64,000 nucleotides of DNA from DASRFR01 sp035651455 (GTDB taxonomy: Bacteria; Acidobacteriota; Terriglobia; Terriglobales; Acidobacteriaceae). Positions within the stretch are counted from its first letter, which is position 1. Each line of letters opens with the position of its first letter. Shown here piece after piece: positions 8,371-16,931 of the stretch. The DNA lies in the NCBI GenBank assembly GCA_035651455.1, contig DASRFR010000054.1:224698-288697 (forward strand). Direction: 5' to 3'. Position numbers and translations under genes: made by a program. Under the pieces are notes generated by a model, which ran no database searches, had not been told where the DNA came from, and worked only from the letters and a program-made list of their open reading frames with translations.

Positions 8371-8402
8371 ATAACAGCCTCAGGCTATCCTGGGGCTGTT
8401 AT
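8371..8402. terminator. hairpin, probable bidirectional terminator
   Basis: ATAACAGCCTCAGG pairs with CCTGGGGCTGTTAT around a CTAT loop: a 14-bp stem with one G-T pair. It lies 18 bp after the glycine-zipper gene and between convergent genes. No long T run follows, so termination strength is uncertain. Confidence 0.7.
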
Positions 8403-8526
8403 CTCTCCCGTGTAATTTGAGAGACTCATCAGCGAAATTTCGAGTCAAGACTCTCGGGGGCAAACAACGCGAACTGGCGATGCGGGAGCTGCACGCGCTC
8501 GCTTGCAACACGTTGTCAGCCTGCCT

Positions 8527-10113
8527 CTATTTATACTTCGAGTGCCTGCGCGTCGACGTCGCAGCTCTTCCCGTGTTCGCGGCGGCTTGGCGCACATCTT
8601 CGTTTGTGAACACCGCAAAAAGGAACGGCTGTGATTCGAGGACACGAGCGAGGTCCCGCAACGTGAGGCCAAGATACGACAGCCGGTCCTCATCGATGTA
8701 GATCTGGCCGTTTTCCGGTTCGAAGGCCGTAACCAACTGCTTCGCCTCTCGATCAAACTTCTCGTGCAACAGGTCTACGATCGCTGCTGCAGAGTGCCGG
8801 CGATCGGGCGACGATGGTTCCGATGGCATGCCATGATCCGCAGTCACCGCCAGCAGATAATCACTACCCACCTTTGTTTCTAATACGCTCAGAAGCCTCT
8901 TCAACTGGTGATCCATCTCGCCCAGCGTGGCACGCAGTTCTTCCGAATCCGGACCGTACTTGTGGCCAACGAAATCCGCACCTTTGTAATTCATTAGAAT
9001 GAGATCGGGAACTTTGTCTTCGCCCAGCGGCTCTCGCTCAATCATCGCCGCCATGGCATCGGCTTCGAATGCTGGAAACAGAGCCGAATAGCGCACCGCC
9101 TGGGTGGAGTTGATTTTGTGTCCCATCCACTCTCCACTCGCTGGCCACAGTGTTTTGGCGTCGCGATCCTTCAGGTATGCAGGCAGCCGGAAACAGTTGG
9201 GATTTGTGGTCCAGTTGCCCGTCTCCTGATCGTAGCTTGCGAGAACGACGTGCGCTCCATTCACCTGGCACGCTCCATGGCCCGCAAGCGGCGTCGCCGC
9301 TCGGTCGATGCTGCCCTGTGCCAATATGATCGCGCGACCGGCCGTCTCGAGTTGCCAGACGTCAGCCAGCGTCAATGCCATCAGGTCTTGCGGCGTTCCT
9401 CCCGCGAAAGAGTCGTGGCGCCGGTGCTGCGTGCGCTCGTACACGCTGACCCCTGTGATTCCGTGCAAGCGGGGATCGGCTCCCGTCGAGAGCGTCGAGT
9501 GCCCGACGGCTGTGTTGGTGGGAAGAAAGTTCACCTGCGCTTGAGTGAACCAGGCACTACGCTGGCGCAGGCCGGTGAGCGTTGGCATGAACGCGGCGTA
9601 GCGATCGAAGTAATCCCGGCGCATGCCATCCAGCACGAGCAGCATGACGACTCGTGGTCGAGCGAAACCCCGGCGTAAAATCGGTAATACACGGCCTGTC
9701 GCCGAGGAAGGCATCTCCACGCCAAGCGCAGCCGCTAAGGTTGGCGCAACGTCCTGCTGCACGGCCGCAATTGAGTACTTTCCAGCTCTTACCGCGGGGC
9801 CCGCGAACATCAGCGGAATCGCCACGTCATACGTCCATGGCGAACCGTGCATATACGCCACGTCAGCCCGCGTAATGATGTCCCCTTCGCGCGGCACAAT
9901 CAGGAGTTGGCCGGTTCGTCCTGGGAAGTATGCCCGGGCAAACATTTCCAAGAAGCGTTGTCGCGTCGCCAGGGTCGTTTCATGGCCTTGTGCTACATGC
10001 TGGATCCCGGGGGCGTCCCTCCCAACAGATCGCTTGACCTGCTGGCCCGATACCGTCCAAGTCATGGTGACCAGGGTCAGCGTGGTAGCGATGCGCGATC
10101 CTACTTTGCGCAT
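8527..10113 (-). CDS. secreted type I phosphodiesterase/nucleotide pyrophosphatase (alkaline phosphatase superfamily), apparently permuted
   Basis: From ATG 10113 the protein has a signal peptide (MRKVGSRIATTLTLVTMTWT...VSGQ); the frame extends to a TTG at 10146. Core motifs of the alkaline-phosphatase superfamily are visible: VVMLLVLDGMRRDYF (metal Asp, about residue 162), LPTNTAVGHSTLSTG (nucleophile Thr of NPP-type enzymes, about 201), MNYKGADFVGHKYGPDS (metal Asp/His) and TADHGM. The last metal-binding segment of the family, HGSPWTYD-VAIPLMFAGP, normally lies near the C-terminus, but here it is at residues 89-110, before the first core strand, which suggests a circularly permuted order. 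It would hydrolyse phosphate mono- or diesters in the periplasm; the substrate is unknown. The gene is convergent with the glycine-zipper gene and divergent from the sialidase-like gene. Confidence 0.82.
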   Translation of the reverse strand: MRKVGSRIATTLTLVTMTWTVSGQQVKRSVGRDAPGIQHVAQGHETTLATRQRFLEMFARAYFPGRTGQLLIVPREGDIITRADVAYMHGSPWTYDVAIPLMFAGPAVRAGKYSIAAVQQDVAPTLAAALGVEMPSSATGRVLPILRRGFARPRVVMLLVLDGMRRDYFDRYAAFMPTLTGLRQRSAWFTQAQVNFLPTNTAVGHSTLSTGADPRLHGITGVSVYERTQHRRHDSFAGGTPQDLMALTLADVWQLETAGRAIILAQGSIDRAATPLAGHGACQVNGAHVVLASYDQETGNWTTNPNCFRLPAYLKDRDAKTLWPASGEWMGHKINSTQAVRYSALFPAFEADAMAAMIEREPLGEDKVPDLILMNYKGADFVGHKYGPDSEELRATLGEMDHQLKRLLSVLETKVGSDYLLAVTADHGMPSEPSSPDRRHSAAAIVDLLHEKFDREAKQLVTAFEPENGQIYIDEDRLSYLGLTLRDLARVLESQPFLFAVFTNEDVRQAAANTGRAATSTRRHSKYK

Positions 10114-10439
10114 GCGAGCACTTTTGACTGATGACAAAATGTTCAACTCCGCGCTGATCTTAGTTCCGTGAACAAGGACCTTGCAAGCGAGATGTCACGG
10201 GCTGGTACGGAGACACTGCCATTGCCGCCGGCGTATTTCGGGACCGTGGTTGGCGGTAAACCAATCAAGTCAACTTCCGCAGGATCGACCGAGTCGAAGG
10301 TTGTCCTCGCCGAGCCCTACCAAAAGCACTCAGATCTCGGGGCAGCAATATGCTTGACACTCCTGCTCAAGAAGCGGAGACTCTCACGCTACCACCCTCC
10401 ACACGGTGGACCCGAGCTTCATCAAAGGCTTGAACAGTC
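10114..10439. other. divergent intergenic region of about 326 bp
   Basis: It separates the phosphodiesterase (minus) from the sialidase-like gene (plus) and should hold both promoters. A TTGACA at 10354-10359 was seen but has no matching -10 box at 16-18 bp. A 92-residue GTG-start frame (10168-10446) shows no domain, signal peptide or ribosome-binding site and is not called. Confidence 0.45.
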
Positions 10440-12092
10440 ATGCTGAAGGGGTCGCGCCCGCTCACAACCAAGAACGTCCCTCATCTCCTGCAGTGGACCA
10501 TTCTTTGGCTCGAAGTTGCACTTCTATTGGCTGTACCGCGTTTGCTTGCCGCACAGAACAAACCGCATGACCGCGCGAGCACACCCACGTCGAGTGTTGA
10601 GACGGGGCTTACCGCCACGAGAAACGATTTTCGTGTGAGGACCCGTGTAACGGGACCCAGCCCATTTCCTGCGGGTTGCGATCAGGGTAATCCCGGAGCG
10701 GCACAGAATATCAATTACGAGAATGCTGAGGTTGAATCCTGGTTGGTCGTCGATCCCAACGATGCCGCACACCTGATTGGCATATGGCAGCAGGATCGCT
10801 GGCACAGCGGGGGTGCACACGGATTGATGACAGGAGTTTCCCGCGATGCCGGTTTGACGTGGAAGCGCGACTATGCACATTTCTCGCGCTGTGCTGGCGG
10901 AAACAGCTTCAATGGTGGCGACTATGAGCGCGCCAGCGACCCGTGGATAACGGTGTCTCCCGACGGCACCCTTTATGAGAGTGCCCTCGCTTTTGACTTT
11001 GCAGATTCCAGGCAGGCCATTCTCGTCAGTCGCTCGCGTGACGGAGGAGACACATGGAGCGATCCTGCAACACTGATGTTCGATAACAATCCCGTGATCA
11101 TGCAGGACAAAGAGTCAATTACAGCGGATCCGCACCATTCTAGTCTGGTGTACGCGGCGTGGGACCGCGACGTGTTTACCGACAGTTCGCAAAGTGTTTT
11201 ACTCACTGGACCCACATGGTTTTCCCGCAGCACTGACGCAGGCGCAAGCTGGGAGGCACCTCGCATCATTTACCAGCCTCCACTGGGAATTGGTTCAATA
11301 GGAAGCGAAATTGCGGTGCTTCCGGATGACACATTGGTAGACTTCCTCTCCGTGTACAGCGAGACTGAGCAGGCATTGGTGACGATCAGGTCCACGGATC
11401 AGGGAATCACATGGTCAGCTCCCGCTCTTATCGACTACGCGAACGATATCGGGATTACGGACGTCAAAACCGGAGAGTCGGTGCGCGGTGGCGCGGTAAA
11501 CCTGACGGCTGACCCGCGCACGGGAGCTTTGTACTGTGTGTGGATGGATGCGCGGTTCAGTGGAGGCTTGCGCGATGGAATCGCATTTTCGAAATCTTTT
11601 GATCAGGGCTTAACCTGGTCGACGCCTGTTCAAATTAATCAAGCGACTAACGTTCAAGCGTTTGCGCCGGGTGTTGTTGTGGGCACGGATGGTGTCATTG
11701 CCGTGACTTACTACGATTTTCGTAAGGACACCAGCGATCCCACGACGCTTTGGACAAACTACTGGCGAATCACTTCCGATGATGGAGGCCAAACCTGGCG
11801 CGAGGTTGGCTTGGGTAGGGCTTTTGACATGCGGACGGCTCCGCAGACCGGGCTCGGGTATATGGTTACTGATTACGAGGGACTCGCGCCAGTTGGATCG
11901 TCGTTCAATTCGCTTTTCGTGATGACTAACTCGGGGTTCACGCTTAATCCAACCGATGCTGTGGATCTCTTTTCCAGCCCGCCCGACACTACCATTGATA
12001 CTGACCGAGTTGAAGTGAATGTCTTTCCGCGAACGATAGGAGAGATGATGAGAGCGCAGTACGAGAACCGACCCTCAGCACGCCGTGACTGA
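10440..12092 (+). CDS. secreted BNR/Asp-box repeat protein (sialidase-like propeller)
   Basis: A 550-residue protein with an extended signal peptide (hydrophobic WTILWLEVALLLAVPRLLA at about 20-38). At least six Asp-box motifs (S-x-D-x-G-x-T-W) occur along the chain: SRDAGLTW, SRDGGDTW, STDAGASW, STDQGITW, SFDQGLTW and SDDGGQTW. This is the signature of a six-bladed sialidase-type propeller. Whether it is a true sialidase is unclear: the arginine triad and nucleophile Tyr were not identified with confidence, so binding or another glycosidase activity is possible. A gap-free start follows AAAGG about 11 nt upstream. It stands alone, divergent from the phosphodiesterase. Confidence 0.82.
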   Translation: MLKGSRPLTTKNVPHLLQWTILWLEVALLLAVPRLLAAQNKPHDRASTPTSSVETGLTATRNDFRVRTRVTGPSPFPAGCDQGNPGAAQNINYENAEVESWLVVDPNDAAHLIGIWQQDRWHSGGAHGLMTGVSRDAGLTWKRDYAHFSRCAGGNSFNGGDYERASDPWITVSPDGTLYESALAFDFADSRQAILVSRSRDGGDTWSDPATLMFDNNPVIMQDKESITADPHHSSLVYAAWDRDVFTDSSQSVLLTGPTWFSRSTDAGASWEAPRIIYQPPLGIGSIGSEIAVLPDDTLVDFLSVYSETEQALVTIRSTDQGITWSAPALIDYANDIGITDVKTGESVRGGAVNLTADPRTGALYCVWMDARFSGGLRDGIAFSKSFDQGLTWSTPVQINQATNVQAFAPGVVVGTDGVIAVTYYDFRKDTSDPTTLWTNYWRITSDDGGQTWREVGLGRAFDMRTAPQTGLGYMVTDYEGLAPVGSSFNSLFVMTNSGFTLNPTDAVDLFSSPPDTTIDTDRVEVNVFPRTIGEMMRAQYENRPSARRD

Positions 12093-12554
12093 CGTCGACC
12101 GCAAAGTGTGCTACGTAACCTATTCGAGCTATGTTGTGGTTTGTGGAAGAATGCTGGCTCACATCCAATTTAGTTCACAACGAGAGGACGCCAGCCAAGC
12201 CGCTTGCTGGAATTGTTGTCCAAGACGCCCTTGATCACGGAGCATTACAACAACGTAAGATCAGTACCAGTCACTCCGACGTTCGTATGCTCCGACGCCG
12301 CGGCCGCAAGTTTTCCCTATCGACCGTTGGGATGCCCGCTCTCATCAGTTTTGAAGCAGACGACCTTGTGCTGTCAGTGCAGCCGGCGGGATTTCCCGCG
12401 TCAAGACAGGCCTGCGGAGAACCTCTTCGAAGCGTCGCGTGCGTCGAGCCCGCCCGCGAAACCCAAAGGCGGACGCCAGGTCACAAAAATGGTGCCACCA
12501 ACGATATCGGCGCCCCTGGATGCAAATAGCCGCTTTTGCTGCTAATTCTCGTGC
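12093..12554. other. gene-poor stretch of about 460 bp
   Basis: Two overlapping plus-strand frames (12131-12529 and 12204-12545) have no ribosome-binding site, no domain-like sequence and a composition rich in Arg/Cys/Ser typical of non-coding frames. The region is probably decayed DNA next to the gene fragment at 12555-12803. Confidence 0.45.
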
Positions 12555-12803
12555 TTACTTGTAGGTTGCAGTCGTGCGGGCCAGATCATCACTGTGCTCG
12601 TTAAAATCCACCATCGAACCGAAAGCGGGGGCTGCCAACGGATTGCTTTTCAGCATGTCTTTCAATGCTGCATCCACTTTGTCCAAACCCTCCGCATTCG
12701 CCGCGATGTACACGATGGTAAACCAGTTCGGCGAGTCGGTATGAATAGCCTCAGTATCCACTTCATACTCGTGAATCGCGCCATCCGCAAACTGCGCTTC
12801 AGC
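12555..12803 (-). pseudogene. C-terminal fragment of an unrecognised protein
   Basis: The frame from 12803 encodes AEAQFADGAIHEYEVDTEAI followed by HTDSPNWFTIVYIAANAEGL and a Lys/Asp-rich helix ending DDLARTTATYK, which reads like genuine protein (alternating strand and amphipathic helix). An in-frame stop lies just upstream of residue 1, and the only internal start is a GTG at 12761 without a ribosome-binding site. It is therefore most likely the 3' remnant of a broken gene, with the upstream part lost or frameshifted. No family was recognised. Confidence 0.4.
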
Positions 12804-12938
12804 TCACGAACCCCCGTCCTGCTCTGTGCTGTGCTGGTTGCGCGGCATCGGGGTGCCCGCGGTCGTGGATCCGGCACAGGGATTTGACTGCCTGGTTCCG
12901 GTGTGCTCGTTATCCGGAGACGACCGCAGCGGTATCGA

Positions 12939-13907
12939 TCAATCGCGAAGTGTGGTGGATTCCGAAAACCGACGCGTCTTCACGTCGCGCATCGGAGGTT
13001 GGCCGAAGAAGCGTTTGTATTCGCGATTGAACTGACTCGGGCTCTCGTAGCCTACTTCAAATGCAGCGCTAGCGGCATCCAGTCCCTCGATGAGCATGCG
13101 TTCCCGGGCGGCCACCAATCGAAGCTGCTTTTGATACTGAAGCGGACTCATGGCTGTCAGCGCACGGAAATGATGATGGAGAGTTGACACGCCCATGCGC
13201 GCAACTTCCGCCAATTCCTCTAGTCGCAGAGGTTCTCTGTAGTTGTCTCTGAGCCAGGCGATCGCCTTCGTCGTTCTATGGCTCTGGTCGCCGAGTGTAG
13301 CGATCGCGCGCAGACGCGCCCCTTGCGGCCCCCGAAGCAGGCGATAAACAATTTCGCGTTGAATGAGGCTGCTGAGGAACGGAATGTCTTCGGGAGCATC
13401 AAGCAGATCCAGCAGCCGAGAACACGGCTTCAGGAGATCGGCGGTCGTCGTCCCGATCGCGAGCCCCCGGGCCTCGGATGAACCATTCTGCGGTCGAAAC
13501 TCCACACCATTCAGAATCTCTCTGACCGACAACATATCAAGTTTGAGCAGCATGGAGAGCAATGGCACTGCCTCGCTTGCCTGCACGATTTGACTGACCA
13601 CGGGGAGATCGAGAGAGCTGAGCAGGAATGTTGATCCATCGCAGAGGTACGTCGTGCTCCCGAGTGTGATGCGCTTTTGGCCTTGCAGGAAAACGTTCAA
13701 ACTTGGTTCGTACGTGGCGGGATAACACGGGGTGGTATCGCTTCGCCGATAGAGCGTCAGGCCCGGTATGGGGGTTGCATGTTCTCCTGCGGTTCGAGCG
13801 TGAGCGGCAATCTTCCGGGCGAGTTCAGCCCGCAATGCAACCACCCCGCGTGCCTCTTCATCGGTCGCAACTTGGCGCTTCATTGACCTGACCACCGACT
13901 GCTTCAT
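12939..13907 (-). CDS. AraC-family transcriptional regulator (AraC_N type)
   Basis: 322 residues. The N-terminal part (about 40-190) matches the AraC_N arm/cupin domain found in regulators of oxidoreductase operons (IPGLTLYRRSDTTPCYPATY, EPSLNVFLQGQKRITLG, PVVSQIVQASEAVPLLSML). The C-terminal 100 residues hold two helix-turn-helix units (LRLEELAEVARMGVSTLHHH and AASAAFEVGYESPSQFNREY-KRFFGQPP). It is divergent from the lipocalin/aldo-keto reductase operon starting at 14046, with a 138-bp shared intergenic region that contains an inverted repeat (13977-14004), so it very likely controls that operon and itself. ATG 13907 is used; a second ATG at 13883 is possible. Confidence 0.92.
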   Translation of the reverse strand: MKQSVVRSMKRQVATDEEARGVVALRAELARKIAAHARTAGEHATPIPGLTLYRRSDTTPCYPATYEPSLNVFLQGQKRITLGSTTYLCDGSTFLLSSLDLPVVSQIVQASEAVPLLSMLLKLDMLSVREILNGVEFRPQNGSSEARGLAIGTTTADLLKPCSRLLDLLDAPEDIPFLSSLIQREIVYRLLRGPQGARLRAIATLGDQSHRTTKAIAWLRDNYREPLRLEELAEVARMGVSTLHHHFRALTAMSPLQYQKQLRLVAARERMLIEGLDAASAAFEVGYESPSQFNREYKRFFGQPPMRDVKTRRFSESTTLRD

Positions 13908-13976
13908 GACCGCATCTTACTCCCGGCACGGTTTCCGGCCTTCACAAAATTCCTTGTAGCAACAGGATCAGGCAAT

Positions 13977-14004
13977 CAATCGGCAGGATTGTGTTATCCG
14001 ATTG
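13977..14004. promoter_or_regulatory. inverted repeat, candidate operator of the AraC-type regulator
   Basis: CAATCGG (13977-13983) and CCGATTG (13998-14004) form perfect 7-bp arms whose centres are 21 bp apart, two helical turns. The repeat lies between the divergent AraC-type gene and the lipocalin-led operon, 41 bp upstream of the operon's first start codon. That is a suitable spacing for a regulator that binds one face of the helix. Confidence 0.5.
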
Positions 14005-14045
14005 GGAGGTTCGCGGTCTCTAATGCTTAGGTTCGGAGGACTGAG

Positions 14046-14501
14046 ATGAAGGCAGTGTTCGTGTTCAGCCTTATGCTGCTCAGCGCAGGAGTTGCGGCGC
14101 AGTCTGCGCCCGGCACTTCGCACCGAAACACCGAGATTAGCAACCGTTTGCTGGGCGCTTGGAAATTGATTTCGCTCGAGGAGCCGAGCCCAGACGGGCA
14201 AGTTCGTCGGCCGGATTGTTCCGGCATCTTTGTCTTCACTCGTGAAGGCAAGGCATCGGTCCAGGTGATGTACCGAACTGCGCAGACTGGCAGCACCTAT
14301 GCGCAACGTGGTTACGAAGCGTCCTACGGAAGCTACTTCGTCGACAACTCTTCAACTTTCACGTTCCACGTCGAGGGCGCATTGGTGCGAACACTTATCG
14401 GCAAAGACCTGAAGCGGGACTATGAAATCTCAAACAATCGCTTGATTGTGAAACCTGCCGACCCAAACGAACACTGGAAAGTGGTTTGGCAACGCTACTA
14501 G
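14046..14501 (+). CDS. exported lipocalin-like domain protein
   Basis: 151 residues with a signal peptide (MKAVFVFSLMLLSAGVAAQS). The body matches the bacterial lipocalin-like family (LLGAWKLISLEEPSPDGQV, FVFTREGKASVQVMY, YGSYFVDNSSTFTFHVEGAL, and a final HWKVVWQRY strand). These barrels usually bind small hydrophobic ligands or substrates. The start is set by GGAGG 7 nt upstream. It is the first gene of a tight operon (gaps of 18, 14, 25 and -1 bp) with four genes of redox enzymes, under the divergent AraC-type regulator. Confidence 0.88.
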   Translation: MKAVFVFSLMLLSAGVAAQSAPGTSHRNTEISNRLLGAWKLISLEEPSPDGQVRRPDCSGIFVFTREGKASVQVMYRTAQTGSTYAQRGYEASYGSYFVDNSSTFTFHVEGALVRTLIGKDLKRDYEISNNRLIVKPADPNEHWKVVWQRY

Positions 14502-14519
14502 AGGACGCGGAGATCAGAA

Positions 14520-15515
14520 ATGAAAGAACGCAAACTTGGAAAAAGCAATGTTGAGGTCTCGGCTATCGGCCTCGGCTGCATGGGAATGAGCTGGTCCTAT
14601 GGGCCCGCGAAAGACAGGCAGGAAATGATTTCGCTGCTTCGCGCTGCCGTCGAGAGCGGTGTCACATTCTTTGATACAGCCGAAGCCTACGGACCCTTAA
14701 CGAACGAGGAGCTTGTAGGGGAAGCCCTGGCTCCCTTCCGTGGGCGCGTAGTGATCGCAACCAAGTTCGGCTGGGCGCCTGCTCCGGGCGATCGGGAACG
14801 CTGGACCACTTTGAATAGCCGCCCCGAGCACATCAAGCGGGTTGTTGAAGGATCGCTCAAGCGGCTGAAAGTTGATGTGATAGACCTCTATTACCAGCAC
14901 CGCGTCGATCCCAACGTGCCGATCGAGGAAGTTGCAGGTGCAGTGAAAGACTTGATTGAGCAGGGGAAAGTGAAGCACTTCGGACTTTCCGAAGCGGGTG
15001 AACAGACGATTCGGCACGCCCATGCGGTTCAGCCTGTAACCGCGTTACAAAGTGAATACTCGCTGTGGTTCAGGCGGCCGGAACTGGAGATCTTGCCCAC
15101 TCTCGAGGAACTCGGCATTGGCTTCGTTCCCTACAGTCCGTTGGGGAAGGGATTTCTGACGGGAAAGATCAGCGCAGATACGAAGTTCGACAGCACTGAC
15201 TTTCGCAGCACGCTTCCGCGCTTTCGCCCGGACAACATGGATGCGAACCAGGCAATGGTAGATCTGCTCACCAGATTTGCGGAACAAAAGAAGGCGACGC
15301 CAGCGCAGATCGCGCTCGCCTGGCTGCTGATGAAAAAGCCGTGGATCGTCCCTATTCCCGGCACTACCAAGCTGCATCGCCTGGAAGAAAACATTGGAGC
15401 CGCTGCAGTCGAACTTACACCCAACGAGGTTAGGGAAATTGAAACCGCCGCCTCAAACATAGACGTGCACGGGGCGCGATATCCTGAGCAAATAGAGCAA
15501 ATGAGTTATCGCTGA
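14520..15515 (+). CDS. aldo/keto reductase
   Basis: 331 residues, the usual length. The catalytic tetrad is visible: Asp in TFFDTAEAYGPLTNEE, Tyr in the same segment, Lys in VVIATKFGW and His in DLYYQHRVDP. The NADPH-binding end IVPIPGTTKLHRLEENIGA is intact. It belongs to the YajO/IolS-like branch, which reduces aldehydes or ketones with NADPH. It is the second gene of the lipocalin-led operon, and the neighbouring Zn-dehydrogenase, CMD protein and SDR suggest a shared carbonyl detoxification or catabolic task. The natural substrate cannot be read from the sequence. Confidence 0.93.
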   Translation: MKERKLGKSNVEVSAIGLGCMGMSWSYGPAKDRQEMISLLRAAVESGVTFFDTAEAYGPLTNEELVGEALAPFRGRVVIATKFGWAPAPGDRERWTTLNSRPEHIKRVVEGSLKRLKVDVIDLYYQHRVDPNVPIEEVAGAVKDLIEQGKVKHFGLSEAGEQTIRHAHAVQPVTALQSEYSLWFRRPELEILPTLEELGIGFVPYSPLGKGFLTGKISADTKFDSTDFRSTLPRFRPDNMDANQAMVDLLTRFAEQKKATPAQIALAWLLMKKPWIVPIPGTTKLHRLEENIGAAAVELTPNEVREIETAASNIDVHGARYPEQIEQMSYR

Positions 15516-15529
15516 GAGAGGAGAAAGCG

Positions 15530-16579
15530 ATGCAAGCAACTGTTTTATACGGGCCTCGCGACATTCGGTTCGAGGAACGCGATGATCCCAAGATCTTAAA
15601 ACCGACAGATGCCATCATCAGAACCGCAGTGACTTGCATCTGTGGGTCCGACTTGTGGCCCTACCGAGGAATTAACCCGATCATGGAACCCAGCCCCATG
15701 GGCCACGAGTACTGCGGAATTGTTGAGGAAGTTGGGAGTGCCGTGAAGTCAATCAAGCCGGGTCAGTTTGTCATCGGATCCTTCGCGACATCGGACAATA
15801 CTTGCCCCAATTGCCGCTACGGGTATCAATCGTCGTGTCTCCAACGCGAGTTCATGAGCACTGCGCAGGCGCCTTTCGTCCGTGTTCCGCTCGCGGACGG
15901 CACATTGGTTCCTACCCCGGGTCATCCAGCTGACGATCTACTCCCAAGCCTGCTGGCGCTGTCCGACGTCATGGGTACAGGATGGTTCGCCGCCGACGCC
16001 GCGAATGTAAAGCCCGGCAAGACGGTTGCAGTTGTGGGTGATGGCGCGGTCGGTCTACTAGCAGTACTTTCGGCAAAGCAGATGGGTGCGGAACGGATCA
16101 TCGCCATGAGCCGTCATCAATCGCGGCAGAAGCTCGCACGGGACTTCGGCGCTACTGAAATCGTCCAAGAGCGAGGCCAAGCCGCCATCGACCGCATTAA
16201 GGAGATGACAGACGGTATCGGCGCTGACTCAGTTCTGGAGTGCGTAGGGACGAAAGAATCTATGATGCAGGCAATCGGTTCCACGCGTCCCGGCGGGTAT
16301 ATGAGCTATGTCGGCGTACCGCATGATGTCCAGCTGAACGGCCAGGATCTGTTCTTCTCGCATGTTCACTTGCATGGTGGGCCTGCTCCGGTTCGCCGCT
16401 ACTTGCCCCAACTCATCGAGCTCGTATGGAGTCACAAGATCAATCCATGCAAGGTTTTCGACCTAACTCTGCCACTCGAGCAGGTTGCAGAAGGCTACCG
16501 TGCAATGGACGAACGCCGCGCGATTAAAACCTTACTGCGCCCGGATGTATCAAGTAATCAGCTTGCGGACGCCGCATAA
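15530..16579 (+). CDS. zinc-dependent alcohol dehydrogenase (MDR superfamily)
   Basis: 349 residues. Catalytic zinc ligands are present: Cys in TCICGSDLWPYRG, and His/Glu in PMGHEYCGIVEEVG. A structural-zinc loop is shortened (SDNTCPNCRYGYQSSC). The Rossmann motif is VAVVGDGAVGLLAVLSAKQM. It oxidises or reduces alcohol/carbonyl pairs with NAD(P). GAGAGAGG precedes the ATG, giving a clear start. It is the third gene of the operon, 14 bp after the aldo/keto reductase, which makes a common substrate class likely. Confidence 0.93.
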   Translation: MQATVLYGPRDIRFEERDDPKILKPTDAIIRTAVTCICGSDLWPYRGINPIMEPSPMGHEYCGIVEEVGSAVKSIKPGQFVIGSFATSDNTCPNCRYGYQSSCLQREFMSTAQAPFVRVPLADGTLVPTPGHPADDLLPSLLALSDVMGTGWFAADAANVKPGKTVAVVGDGAVGLLAVLSAKQMGAERIIAMSRHQSRQKLARDFGATEIVQERGQAAIDRIKEMTDGIGADSVLECVGTKESMMQAIGSTRPGGYMSYVGVPHDVQLNGQDLFFSHVHLHGGPAPVRRYLPQLIELVWSHKINPCKVFDLTLPLEQVAEGYRAMDERRAIKTLLRPDVSSNQLADAA

Positions 16580-16604
16580 CATAACATAATAGGAGCGGCC
16601 AGAG

Positions 16605-16931
16605 ATGCCCAAACCATCAGATGGAGCTAAGAAACTGATTGGCGATTTTTCCCCGAAGCTGGTTGAACTCACCGATCAAGTGCTGTTTGACGATGTCTGG
16701 GAGCGCAAGGAATTATCTAAGCGCGATCGCAGCCTCATCACCGTGGCGGCGCTGATCGCGCTGAACCGGCCCGAGCAATTGAAATTTCATCTCGGCAAAG
16801 CCGTGGAGAATGGAGTGAAAAAAGAACAGTTGATCGAGGCTATCACTCATCTGGCATTCTACTCTGGGTGGCCGAACGCAATGACTGCCATTCTGCTTGC
16901 CAAAGAGCTTTTCGAAAAAACCAACAGCTAA
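16605..16931 (+). CDS. carboxymuconolactone decarboxylase (CMD) family protein
   Basis: 108 residues, all helical, matching the short YurZ/CMD-type proteins (KLIGDFSPKLVELTDQVLFD, LSKRDRSLITVAALIAL, AITHLAFYSGWPNAM). The AhpD-type CxxC pair is absent, so a peroxidase role is unlikely; a lactone decarboxylase-like or structural role remains open. In many genomes such genes sit in AraC-controlled oxidoreductase operons like this one. The stop codon overlaps the next start by one base (TAATG), which indicates translational coupling to the SDR gene. Confidence 0.9.
   Translation: MPKPSDGAKKLIGDFSPKLVELTDQVLFDDVWERKELSKRDRSLITVAALIALNRPEQLKFHLGKAVENGVKKEQLIEAITHLAFYSGWPNAMTAILLAKELFEKTNS

Noticed and set aside
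10354..10359. TTGACA as a promoter for the sialidase-like gene
   Set aside because: No -10-like hexamer lies 16-18 bp downstream.
10168..10446. 92-residue GTG-start frame upstream of the sialidase-like gene
   Set aside because: No ribosome-binding site, domain or signal peptide; it overlaps the promoter region of both neighbours.
12131..12545. Overlapping plus-strand frames of 113 and 132 residues
   Set aside because: Composition and lack of start signals suggest chance frames in decayed DNA.
16605..16931. AhpD-type alkylhydroperoxidase
   Set aside because: The CxxC active-site pair of AhpD is missing, so only the broader CMD family is assigned.
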